Assembly: GCA_023423415.1 (NCBI GenBank)
Contig: JAFAFP010000134.1
Span: forward strand, 1-14,648
Direction: 5' to 3'
Length of the DNA stretch: 14,648 bases
DNA from: Pseudomonadota bacterium
GTDB taxonomy: Bacteria > Pseudomonadota > Alphaproteobacteria > Rhizobiales > Xanthobacteraceae
Shown in pieces: positions 8,221 through 14,131 of this stretch. Both the position numbers and the translations under genes were made by a program. Position 1 is the stretch's first letter. Each line of letters opens with the position of its first letter. The notes beneath the pieces were generated by a model. It was not told where the DNA came from, searched no databases, and was given only the letters and a program-made list of their open reading frames with translations.

Positions 8221-8382
8221 CACACGAGCGTCTACAAGTGGAAAGCGAAGTCCGATGGGACGGAGGTGTCGGAGGCCCGCGCCTTCGAGCTCTCGAGGAC
8301 GAGAACGTCAAGCTGAAGCGGATGCTGACCGATGCGATACTCGACAACATCGCACTGATGGATTGTCTGGGTAAGAAGTGGC
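8221..8382 (+). pseudogene. IS3-family transposase OrfA remnant, frameshifted
   Basis: A first segment reads TSVYKWKAKSDGTEVSEAR (about 8224-8280) in one frame. After an apparent one-base loss near 8280 a second reads RALEDENVKLKRMLTDAILD, then NIALMDCLGKKW, in another. Together these match the C-terminal part of the OrfA protein of IS3-family elements: the end of the helix-turn-helix (YxWKxKYGG) and the leucine-zipper segment (LEDENxKLKxLL). The N-terminus of OrfA and the whole of OrfB are missing, and no terminal inverted repeats are visible. It is a decayed fragment that shows past insertion and deletion in this part of the island. Confidence 0.75.
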
Positions 8383-8420
8383 TAATATTTTGCTTTAAAT
8401 GAAAATGTTGCTATGGCGCT

Positions 8421-8436
8421 TTGCAGGTACCTGCAA
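8421..8436. repeat. Palindrome motif copy A
   Basis: TTGCAGGTACCTGCAA is a perfect palindrome, extended by one base each side to 8420-8437. Near-identical sites occur at 9505-9520, 10475-10490 and 12529-12544, all within the island. This copy lies just past the IS3 remnant and 324 bases beyond the recombinase stop codon. Candidate recombination or protein-binding site. Confidence 0.6.
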
Positions 8437-8594
8437 AATGCCGAGCGACCACCGCGACATCATTGCCGCATGGTAAGTCGGGTGCCAAACATTTCGCCGA
8501 TAATGTACCATACTCATGTGCATGCTTAGTGCTGACCGTCGCTCTCGATAATTGATACTATTGGATTCATCTTTGTCGCTAAATAGTTGATTTC

Positions 8595-8613
8595 ATAACG
8601 TATTATAACGTAT
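8595..8613 (+). repeat. Direct repeat ATAACGTAT x2
   Basis: ATAACGTAT is present at 8595-8603 and 8605-8613, with starts 10 bases apart (one helical turn), in a very A/T-rich gene-free stretch. It could be a paired protein-binding site or chance in low-complexity DNA. Confidence 0.35.
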
Positions 8614-8759
8614 ATAATCAATGGAAAAGCGTACTTAAAATTTCACTTTGTGCCTGTATGCGCTCGACATGATCTGTATATGCTTTGTAATACATACGAT
8701 CGTCTAACGCGCAAATTTTTTGCTGGAATTTTTTGCATCTCCGCATAAGGCTGGGCCTC

Positions 8760-9455
8760 TTATGAGACCCCTCGGTTTTGAAGCGCGGAAATACGTTCCA
8801 GAACATTACTGACCTGGCTACTGTTCCACGCCCCGCCCCTTGAGGTCGGGATGCCGCGCCGCGCTAGCTCCCGGCCGATCGAGCGCAGCGAAGTATGGCC
8901 TTCCGATTGGATCGACCGCACCGTCGCGGTGAGGTCGCGTGCCCTTTGGTCCGCAAGTGCCTTCTGCGCGGCTCTCGCGCGCTCACAGTCGGCGTTTGTG
9001 CCGGCCCGGCCGCGATACCCGCCTAGAATGGTCCCACGGGCCTTGGCGGCGGATAAAGCGGCCTTTGTGCGCTGAGAGATGGCGTGCGCCTCATGCTCGG
9101 CTACAGCAGCCAGGATGTGAATTGTGAGACGGTTCGCCGTGGGGAAATCGACCGCGACGAAATCGACCCCTGCTTCCATGAGGGCGGATACGAACGCCAC
9201 GTTCCGCGCCAGCCGATCGAGCTTGGCAATGATGAGGGTTGCCTTGTGAAGGCGGCAGGCCGCGAGCGCCGCGGCCAACTGAGGACGATCCGAGCGCTTC
9301 CCGCTTTCCACCTCGACGAATTCCGAGTTGAGCACCCAGCTCCCGCCGTTGAGATACTCGTGGACGGCCTGCCGCTGAGCCTCGAGGCCGAGACCGCTTC
9401 GCCCCTGCCTCGCCGTGCTAACCCGATAGTAGGCGATGAAGGTGCAGCCGGGCAT
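8760..9455 (-). CDS. Small serine recombinase (resolvase/invertase family)
   Basis: This encodes a 231-residue site-specific DNA recombinase that cuts and rejoins DNA through a serine-DNA intermediate. The catalytic domain (about 1-140) shows AYYRVSTARQG with Arg11 and nucleophile Ser13, then KLDRLARN with Arg81 and Arg84. The long helix EHEAHAISQRTKAALSAAKA follows. The C-terminal 50 residues (SLRSIGRELARRGIPTSRGG) form the short helix-turn-helix DNA-binding part typical of this subgroup. No upstream ATG extends the frame; the ribosome site is weak. Two copies of a 16-bp palindrome-like motif lie on either side of the gene (8421-8436 and 9505-9520), the second about 50 bases before its start, so the enzyme may act on them or be controlled through them. 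It is a second recombinase besides the tyrosine integrase. Confidence 0.93.
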   Translation of the reverse strand: MPGCTFIAYYRVSTARQGRSGLGLEAQRQAVHEYLNGGSWVLNSEFVEVESGKRSDRPQLAAALAACRLHKATLIIAKLDRLARNVAFVSALMEAGVDFVAVDFPTANRLTIHILAAVAEHEAHAISQRTKAALSAAKARGTILGGYRGRAGTNADCERARAAQKALADQRARDLTATVRSIQSEGHTSLRSIGRELARRGIPTSRGGAWNSSQVSNVLERISALQNRGVS

Positions 9456-9504
9456 TGGGGTCGTCCATTTGTTTGCATCGGTGGTTGCATATGTGTGGAC
9501 AGTT

Positions 9505-9520
9505 TTGCAGGTGCATGCAA
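9505..9520. repeat. Palindrome motif copy B
   Basis: TTGCAGGTGCATGCAA differs from the perfect palindrome of copy A at 2 of 16 bases. It lies about 50 bases before the start codon of the serine recombinase, in its promoter region, and is flanked by A/T-rich DNA on its right. It could be an autoregulatory operator or a crossover site. Confidence 0.6.
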
Positions 9521-9583
9521 TTCAAAATAATTAGCTAAAAACATAATAAAAAACACGATATCCGAGCAACGATGCAGTCGCGC

Positions 9584-10174
9584 TTAAAAGTGAAGTGACG
9601 CGCATGCTTCAACGACTGCTGCTAGCGCTGCCTTCTGATCTGAGGCGATCAAATTCGACTGCATTTTAATATCATAATCCGTGCTTTTGCCATTCTGAAA
9701 TGGATAGGCGATATTGAAATGCACTGGCCGCCCTGAGGTTAGGATCTCAAACATCCACTTGACCTTAGCCGCCGTCGCGATGCCGTAATCACCAGCGTCG
9801 GCAGGATTCACAAAATTGGAGCGCGCATGAAGCATAATGATCCCTTGGCTCGCACGCGCGAAGTCGGATGACTCTCGGTCGCCATTTGACAGACGGATCC
9901 AAGCTGGCGCATCCGCTGAAATCAGTATCTCGTCCGGAATGGACAGTCCCAGCGAGATCGACGCGGGGCTGGCCGAGCATCCAATATGAAGGAAGCCGAT
10001 AGGCTTACCGTTTCGCCGAACGGGAGCCCTGGCCGTGAGCTTCGTGCCCGTGGCCTCGAAAGAAACTGGAGAGCCAACTTCGACATCGGCTAATTTCACT
10101 CGCTCGGCTGAAAATGCTGGAGCAATGGCAGCCCCGCATGCGGCAGCGGTAAGTATGATCATTTTGACAATCAT
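9584..10174 (-). CDS. Predicted exported protein of unknown function
   Basis: This encodes 196 residues. An N-terminal hydrophobic segment after one Lys (MIVKMIILTAAACGAAIAPA) followed by FSAE looks like a Sec signal peptide cleaved near residue 22-23, so the product is probably periplasmic. The mature part has predicted beta-rich sequence (VSFEATGTKLTARAPV, ISLGLSIPDEILIS) and two cysteines (GCSAS and EACASLHF) that may pair. I recognise no family. The ATG at 10174 has GGAG 6 bases upstream. It is divergent from the XRE regulator with only 63 bases between the starts, and a 12-bp palindrome lies in that gap, so repression or activation by the XRE protein is likely. Its role in the island is unknown. 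Confidence 0.75.
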   Translation of the reverse strand: MIVKMIILTAAACGAAIAPAFSAERVKLADVEVGSPVSFEATGTKLTARAPVRRNGKPIGFLHIGCSASPASISLGLSIPDEILISADAPAWIRLSNGDRESSDFARASQGIIMLHARSNFVNPADAGDYGIATAAKVKWMFEILTSGRPVHFNIAYPFQNGKSTDYDIKMQSNLIASDQKAALAAVVEACASLHF

Positions 10175-10189
10175 CGCGCGCTCCAGCGT

Positions 10190-10201
10190 GCACTATAGTG
10201 C
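10190..10201. promoter_or_regulatory. Candidate XRE operator palindrome
   Basis: GCACTATAGTGC is a perfect 12-bp palindrome lying in the 63-base gap between the divergent exported-protein and XRE genes. Its centre includes TATAGT, which could serve as a -10 box on either strand. The position suits an operator controlling both genes. No experimental support; the call rests on symmetry and location. Confidence 0.5.
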
Positions 10202-10237
10202 GTAGCATTAAGTTGCACGGCCCGCTCCCCTGGGGCA

Positions 10238-10465
10238 ATGGATATTCGAAGGCTCGTCGGTGAGAATGTTAGGCGGCATCGACTCGCAGCATCTATGTCG
10301 CAGGAGGAGCTTGCCAATCGCATGGGGGTCGATCGCGCCTATATCAGCGGCCTAGAGACAGGTCGTCGCAATCCGACCATTCTCACGCTTTGGCATGCAT
10401 CGTTGGCGCTCGGCGTTCCCCCGGATATGCTGATCGCTCAGGGCCCCGATCTGAGCGTAGAGTAA
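10238..10465 (+). CDS. XRE-family transcriptional regulator
   Basis: This encodes 75 residues that are almost entirely one lambda-repressor-like helix-turn-helix domain. The core runs from LVGENVRRHRLAASMSQEEL through ANRMGVDRAYISGLETGRRN, and continues with PTILTLWHASLALGVPPDML. No second domain is present, so it probably acts as a simple dimeric repressor. The start follows a weak ribosome site. It is divergent from the exported protein gene and shares with it a 12-bp palindrome (10190-10201), the best candidate for its operator. Downstream it converges on the replication-protein-like gene. It is likely the control gene for part of the island. Confidence 0.92.
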   Translation: MDIRRLVGENVRRHRLAASMSQEELANRMGVDRAYISGLETGRRNPTILTLWHASLALGVPPDMLIAQGPDLSVE

Positions 10466-10474
10466 TTTTTGCAG

Positions 10475-10490
10475 TCGCAGGCGCATGCAA
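10475..10490. repeat. Palindrome motif copy C (degenerate)
   Basis: TCGCAGGCGCATGCAA matches copy B (TTGCAGGTGCATGCAA) at 14 of 16 positions. It starts 10 bases after the XRE stop codon, at a gene-module boundary. Confidence 0.5.
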
Positions 10491-10543
10491 GAATAAGGCG
10501 TAGAGCGTCAGTTTGAGCGCTGGAAGAAAATCAGCTTATGATA

Positions 10544-10579
10544 GGTCAAATTTGAACCGATCATGGGTCAAATTTGACC
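10544..10579. repeat. Tandem palindromes GGTCAAATTTGACC
   Basis: GGTCAAATTTGAACC (10544-10558) and the perfect 14-bp palindrome GGTCAAATTTGACC (10566-10579) lie 22 bases apart, start to start, which is two helical turns. They share GGTCAAATTTGA and sit in the spacer between the convergent XRE and replication-protein-like genes. They could be iterons bound by the replication-like protein, or paired operators. Confidence 0.6.
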
Positions 10580-10584
10580 GCCCC

Positions 10585-10619
10585 ATATATAAATATAGTC
10601 TTCGACTACATTTATATAT
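10585..10619. terminator. Long AT-rich hairpin, candidate bidirectional terminator
   Basis: ATATATAAATATAGTC (10585-10600) pairs with GACTACATTTATATAT (10604-10619) over 16 bp with one mismatch, leaving a 3-base loop. It sits between two convergent genes, where a shared terminator is expected, and lower-strand T runs are part of the stem. Next to the tandem palindromes it could also be part of a replication origin as an easily melted or cruciform-forming site. Confidence 0.55.
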
Positions 10620-10678
10620 TCTCCAATTCTGCAGATTAAAAAACTGACGTTTCGTATCGAAACGTGCGCGCGAGGCTC

Positions 10679-11197
10679 CTAGGCTTCGTCCCGTTGAACG
10701 ACGTAGTTCGACGCTCTCCGATACATCCGCCGATATTCCTCTGCCGATAGCTGGGTAACAGTGTCGTTGGTCGGTTGATCCGTCAAAAGGCCTCGACCGA
10801 GCTCTGGCCGTTGAGCGCTGGATACATATTCTCTCACTTCACAGATATTTATTTCTTCGATTGGCAGAATTTGATAAGTATTTGATCCTCCGTAGGGAGT
10901 ATGATCCGTAAATATTATGCCCTTGTGAAACAAATGATGGATCGCCCGCAGAAGATTTGCTTTGCTAAGACCTACCCTAGGTGTCACATATCGACCTTCG
11001 CCATCTCTAACGCCCTTCATAAAGTGGCGAAGGGGAATATTCTCTACCGGCTTTCCGTATCTCACAGTTCGATCGTAGATAAACATAACCACCAAAAATT
11101 CATCTGGCGTCATAAACGGCTTTAGCCGCGTGATGGTCCCAAAAAAAATCTTGGTTGATGAAGCGCCATTTTCGAAATTGCGGGGTACGCGTGCCAT
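10679..11197 (-). CDS. Winged-helix protein resembling phage replication protein O N-terminus
   Basis: This encodes 172 residues. The region about 27-100 has the pattern of the winged helix-turn-helix found at the start of phage replication proteins of the O type: TPDEFLVVMFIYDRTVRYGK, then IPLRHFMKG, then GLSKANLLRAIHHLFHKGII as recognition helix and wing. The C-terminal 60 residues are polar and end in RRMYRRASNYVVQRDEA, without a helicase-loader or primase motif that I can see. It may bind the island's own DNA for replication, or be a plain regulator. It lies downstream of the integrase on the same strand, 219 bases away, and its stop faces the tandem palindromes and hairpin. The ATG has an AGGG about 11 bases upstream. 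Composition is less GC-rich than the chromosomal genes. Confidence 0.7.
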   Translation of the reverse strand: MARVPRNFENGASSTKIFFGTITRLKPFMTPDEFLVVMFIYDRTVRYGKPVENIPLRHFMKGVRDGEGRYVTPRVGLSKANLLRAIHHLFHKGIIFTDHTPYGGSNTYQILPIEEINICEVREYVSSAQRPELGRGLLTDQPTNDTVTQLSAEEYRRMYRRASNYVVQRDEA

Positions 11198-11416
11198 AAA
11201 ATCTGCCCTATTCTCGCTACCGCCGTATTGGTTGAACCTGCTATCCGCTAAAAGCGACTAGAAAATACGGGGTGAGTGGCTTCAAGCAGCGTATCAGCCT
11301 CATCCACAGGGGATCTCGGCCGTCGCAATCCCTGCGTAAAAAACGTAGGCAATAAGGCCCGCTGCTGCCGCTCCCCAGCCAGCATGGCGGGCTCGTTGAT
11401 ATAAGCAGGCAACGAT
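11198..11416. promoter_or_regulatory. Spacer upstream of the replication-like gene, with a DnaA-box-like 9-mer
   Basis: These 219 bases separate the integrase stop from the start of the replication-like gene. TCATCCACA at 11300-11308 matches the DnaA box TTATNCACA at 8 of 9 positions. CCTGCG and CGTAGG around 11331-11349 can form a 6-bp stem (one G-U pair) over an A-rich loop, possibly the integrase terminator. Both are weak on their own. Confidence 0.35.
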
Positions 11417-13174
11417 CTAAAAGATTTGCGGCTCCGCTGTTCCGAAATGAACCTTTTGCAAGAACGGGTTCATGTGCTCGATCCAGGCGTCGTTTAACGC
11501 GCCACCATAACGCTCCATTACGCCCAACTTAGCTGACCACCCGCCAAGCCGCGCAGCGACTTCGGTTGGAACATCTGCTTGCCGTAGAGCCTGAGCAAAG
11601 GTGTGACGAAACGCGTGAAAATCAACGCCTCTCGGATAGTCGGCCGATCGCAATTGACGCGTTATCCACTTGGACAGCTTCGCACCATAATGACCGAACT
11701 TCGATGCGGCGAGGTCGGGAAAGAGCTTCCGATGTCCTGCTATCTCGACAGCCGTGACGTACCGCAGAAAGCCCGCATCGCGAAGCCGATTGTGAATAGG
11801 CACAGCCTTTCGGCTAGCGGAGTTTTTCAGCTGCTTATCGGGCGCATCGTCGTCAACGAAGAAATACGCCACGCCAGACCCGGTGTACCGGATATCCGAA
11901 ACATCGAGCTGACAGATCTCGTTCTGACGCATTCCGGCATACAGAGCAATGCGAGGCACCCAATAGCGCGTCGCGTCCGCTAGCCCGTCGCTGGGTCTGG
12001 CCGAGAACGCCATACGATCCCATCCCCGCATGAACGGCTCAGAGCAGATTTTCGCGAGCAAGCCTTCGCCGAAATCCACACGAGCACGCGGCCGGTCGGG
12101 CGTCAGTGACTTTAAACCAGCGGCCGGGTTCTTCTCAACGATCCAATTTTGGACGCCCCATTCCATCATATCCCGCAACGCACCAAGGTATGTTTCCTGT
12201 GTGCTTCGCGCCATCGTATGGAGCTTATTGGCCTTAGCCTTAGCCATGATGGCCTTTAGCGGTTCGGTCTCCCCAAAGCGTTTCGTGATGTCGCGCGGTA
12301 GCTCCGCCAGCAGGTCCCGAAATTCAGCACAGCCGCTGGGCGTGAGGGCCGATGCTAATGTCTCGGAGCCGAAGTATCGAAGGACTAAGGCGTGAGCGGC
12401 GGCAAGCTGAGCTCTGCGTTGTGCCCTTACGGCGCCCTTTGCGTGATCCGCTAGCCTCAATTTCGAGAGCTCGGCGAGGGTGACCCGCTGGTGCTTATCT
12501 TCGGGTGATGGCGCAGCTTCCGCCGGCTTTGCAGGTGCCTGCAATCGGAACATCGCGTCGAGTCCGTTGCCGGAATGGTCCCCGTCCAGAGCGTTAAGCG
12601 TCCGCCGCTCAATATCCAGTAGAGCCCGCCTGAGCCAGGTGCGAAAAGGTCCGTTTATTGGATGCCAGAGGTTGTGAACCGGACCGAGCTCGGGCTGGTC
12701 GAAACGGTTTTCCGGGAACAGAACGATCGCAACTTCCTTCATCCGTTGGAGCGAAAAATCATCGGCCGGATCGCGCAGGGCCTCGAAAGACGCGACGATT
12801 TCCGCACGAGCCCCCTCCCGCGACCCAGGCTCCAATTTCCATCTTCGCCGTCCAAGCGCGGAAATCCGGCGATAGGATTCCGAAATGACGTACTCGCGTA
12901 GCCGAGATTTCAGAGCGTTGAGGCGCAGAGGCGCGGGGGGCACATATGGTTGCGTGCCGGATCGAAGCTCTTCGCGCTTCCGCTCAATCTCCTGATCGAG
13001 CTCGACGTTGGCGATATTCAGCCGGCGCTTCGCTTCGTGGAAATCTGTCGTCCCCAGACTCTTTTTGAAGTGAGGAAAGCCAAAGGCTTCGACCAAATCG
13101 GCAGGCACTCGCCGTTGAAGGTAGTAAGTGCCGTTGCGGTTAATGGTACCGGCAATGCGTCGCACGTCGTCCAT
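11417..13174 (-). CDS. int: Tyrosine recombinase / island integrase
   Basis: This encodes 585 residues and catalyses insertion and excision of the island at tRNA-Ala. The N-terminus (GTYYLQRRVPADLVEAFGFP then FKKSLGTTD) is the arm-binding-type domain common in proteobacterial island integrases. A core-binding segment lies around 230-380. The catalytic domain carries Arg416 (AGMRQNEICQL), a likely Lys450 in the beta hairpin before SASRKAVPIH, His520 and Arg523 (FHAFRHTF), Trp546 in place of the common second His (LGGWS), and nucleophile Tyr556 (MERYGG). The set is complete, so the enzyme should be active. The ATG lies 91 bases from the tRNA 3' end and the gene points away from it. A candidate -10 (TATAC) and a small inverted repeat lie just upstream. 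One copy of the palindrome motif falls inside its coding sequence. Confidence 0.95.
   Translation of the reverse strand: MDDVRRIAGTINRNGTYYLQRRVPADLVEAFGFPHFKKSLGTTDFHEAKRRLNIANVELDQEIERKREELRSGTQPYVPPAPLRLNALKSRLREYVISESYRRISALGRRRWKLEPGSREGARAEIVASFEALRDPADDFSLQRMKEVAIVLFPENRFDQPELGPVHNLWHPINGPFRTWLRRALLDIERRTLNALDGDHSGNGLDAMFRLQAPAKPAEAAPSPEDKHQRVTLAELSKLRLADHAKGAVRAQRRAQLAAAHALVLRYFGSETLASALTPSGCAEFRDLLAELPRDITKRFGETEPLKAIMAKAKANKLHTMARSTQETYLGALRDMMEWGVQNWIVEKNPAAGLKSLTPDRPRARVDFGEGLLAKICSEPFMRGWDRMAFSARPSDGLADATRYWVPRIALYAGMRQNEICQLDVSDIRYTGSGVAYFFVDDDAPDKQLKNSASRKAVPIHNRLRDAGFLRYVTAVEIAGHRKLFPDLAASKFGHYGAKLSKWITRQLRSADYPRGVDFHAFRHTFAQALRQADVPTEVAARLGGWSAKLGVMERYGGALNDAWIEHMNPFLQKVHFGTAEPQIF
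12529..12544. repeat. Palindrome motif copy D, inside the integrase gene
   Basis: TTGCAGGTGCCTGCAA matches the perfect palindrome of copy A at 15 of 16 bases. On the coding strand it reads through as LQAPAK in a low-constraint Ala/Pro linker of the integrase (about residue 211), so a site could be tolerated there. Chance from codon use is possible for this copy alone. Confidence 0.5.
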
Positions 13175-13182
13175 GCCCTGAT

Positions 13183-13199
13183 GTATACCACGTTCGTGG
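13183..13199 (-). promoter_or_regulatory. Candidate integrase promoter/operator
   Basis: On the minus strand a TATAC (-10-like) lies about 9 bases before the integrase ATG and is directly preceded by CCACGAACGTGG, an inverted repeat with 5-bp arms and 2-base spacer. A regulator bound there would block the promoter. No convincing -35 box is seen. Confidence 0.35.
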
Positions 13200-13244
13200 C
13201 CCAGGCCGACATAGAAAACGTTGAAATTGCTTGTTTCTTCGGGA

Positions 13245-13341
<97 letters not shown>

Positions 13342-13352
13342 GAAGCGCTGGC

Positions 13353-13382
13353 CTTCTAGGCCCTGCGTTGCGCTCCTGTCAA
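13353..13382 (-). promoter_or_regulatory. tRNA-Ala promoter
   Basis: On the minus strand TTGACA (13377-13382) and TAGAAG (13353-13358) are 18 bases apart and end 11 bases before the tRNA 5' end, a good sigma-70 layout for a stable RNA gene. Confidence 0.6.
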
Positions 13383-13451
13383 TCGCTTCCGACAGGAACA
13401 TTCTTCGGGCGGGCGATCCGCGCGCCGGACGGTTTTCAGAGAGGTCCTTTG

Positions 13452-13742
13452 ATGCGTTCCGTTCTCGATGTCGTGATGCTGGCGCTGAACCTCTATGTCT
13501 GGATCCTGATCGCTTCCGCCGTGCTCAGCTGGCTCATCGCCTTCAACGTCGTCAACACGCGCAACCAGTTCGTTTCCTCGGTCTGGGATTTTCTCTACCG
13601 CATCACCGAGCCGGCGCTGCGGCCGATCCGCAACATGCTGCCCAATCTCGGCGGCATCGACATCTCGCCGATCATCCTCTTGCTCGGCATCTTCTTCATC
13701 CAGAGCGTGATCACCCGCTACATCTATCCCAACGTCTTCTAG
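13452..13742 (+). CDS. YggT family membrane protein
   Basis: This encodes 96 residues with two membrane segments (about 6-28 and 71-90) and the family signature between them: FLYRITEPALRPIRNMLPN, then GGIDISPIILLL. YggT proteins are small inner-membrane proteins of uncertain role, linked in some bacteria to osmotic tolerance and in others to cell division and septum-associated functions. The ATG follows GAGAGG about 7 bases upstream; this start matches the usual family length. It is followed after 4 bases by a DUF167 gene, a pairing seen widely in proteobacteria, so the two are one operon. The gene lies outside the island and diverges from the tRNA. Confidence 0.93.
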   Translation: MRSVLDVVMLALNLYVWILIASAVLSWLIAFNVVNTRNQFVSSVWDFLYRITEPALRPIRNMLPNLGGIDISPIILLLGIFFIQSVITRYIYPNVF

Positions 13743-13746
13743 CCGG

Positions 13747-14061
13747 ATGGCCGCCTGGTCCATCGCGCCGGACGGGCTTGCGATCGCGATCCGTCTGACG
13801 CCGCGCGGCGGACGCGACAGTCTCGACGGGGTCGAGACGCTGGCCGATGGCCGGCAAGTATTGAAGGCGCGGGTCAGGGCGGCGCCGAGCGAAGGCGAGG
13901 CCAATGCGGCGCTGGTCGCGCTCCTTGCCAAGGAACTTGCCATCTCCCGTTCGCAGCTGTCGCTGACCGCAGGTGCGAGCGCGCGCCTGAAGCGTATCCT
14001 CGTTCAAGGCGACGGGGCGGCGCTGGCGGCGCGATTGCAGAAGCGGTTTTGCGAGATTTGA
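13747..14061 (+). CDS. DUF167 / UPF0235 family protein
   Basis: This encodes 104 residues of the YggU-like family, a small alpha/beta fold of unknown function. The signature VRAAPSEGEANAALVALLAKEL (about 43-64) followed by ISRSQLSLTAGASARLKRIL is plain. No signal or membrane segment is seen. It begins 4 bases after the yggT stop and is surely co-transcribed with it. Length is normal. Confidence 0.9.
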   Translation: MAAWSIAPDGLAIAIRLTPRGGRDSLDGVETLADGRQVLKARVRAAPSEGEANAALVALLAKELAISRSQLSLTAGASARLKRILVQGDGAALAARLQKRFCEI

Positions 14062-14131
14062 TGCTGCGTTGCAGTAGAAACCTGCGAATCGGCTCTTGAC
14101 GAAGGCGCTCGCCTCCTGTCCCAACTAGGGT

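Larger units (their letters stand above)
8124..8759. other. AT-rich stretch without intact gene
   Basis: These 636 bases lie between the cargo gene and the 3' end of the serine recombinase. They hold an IS3-type transposase remnant (about 8221-8382), one copy of the 16-bp palindrome motif (8421-8436) and two ATAACGTAT repeats (8595-8613). A 62-codon minus-strand frame (8618-8806) overlaps the recombinase end and is not supported. From about 8500 to 8750 the base composition is strikingly A/T-rich. Confidence 0.6.

Noticed and set aside
8618..8806. 62-codon minus-strand frame overlapping the recombinase 3' end
   Set aside because: Its first 47 bases are recombinase coding sequence in another frame, and the rest lies in A/T-rich DNA with no recognisable domain; a real small gene is not excluded.
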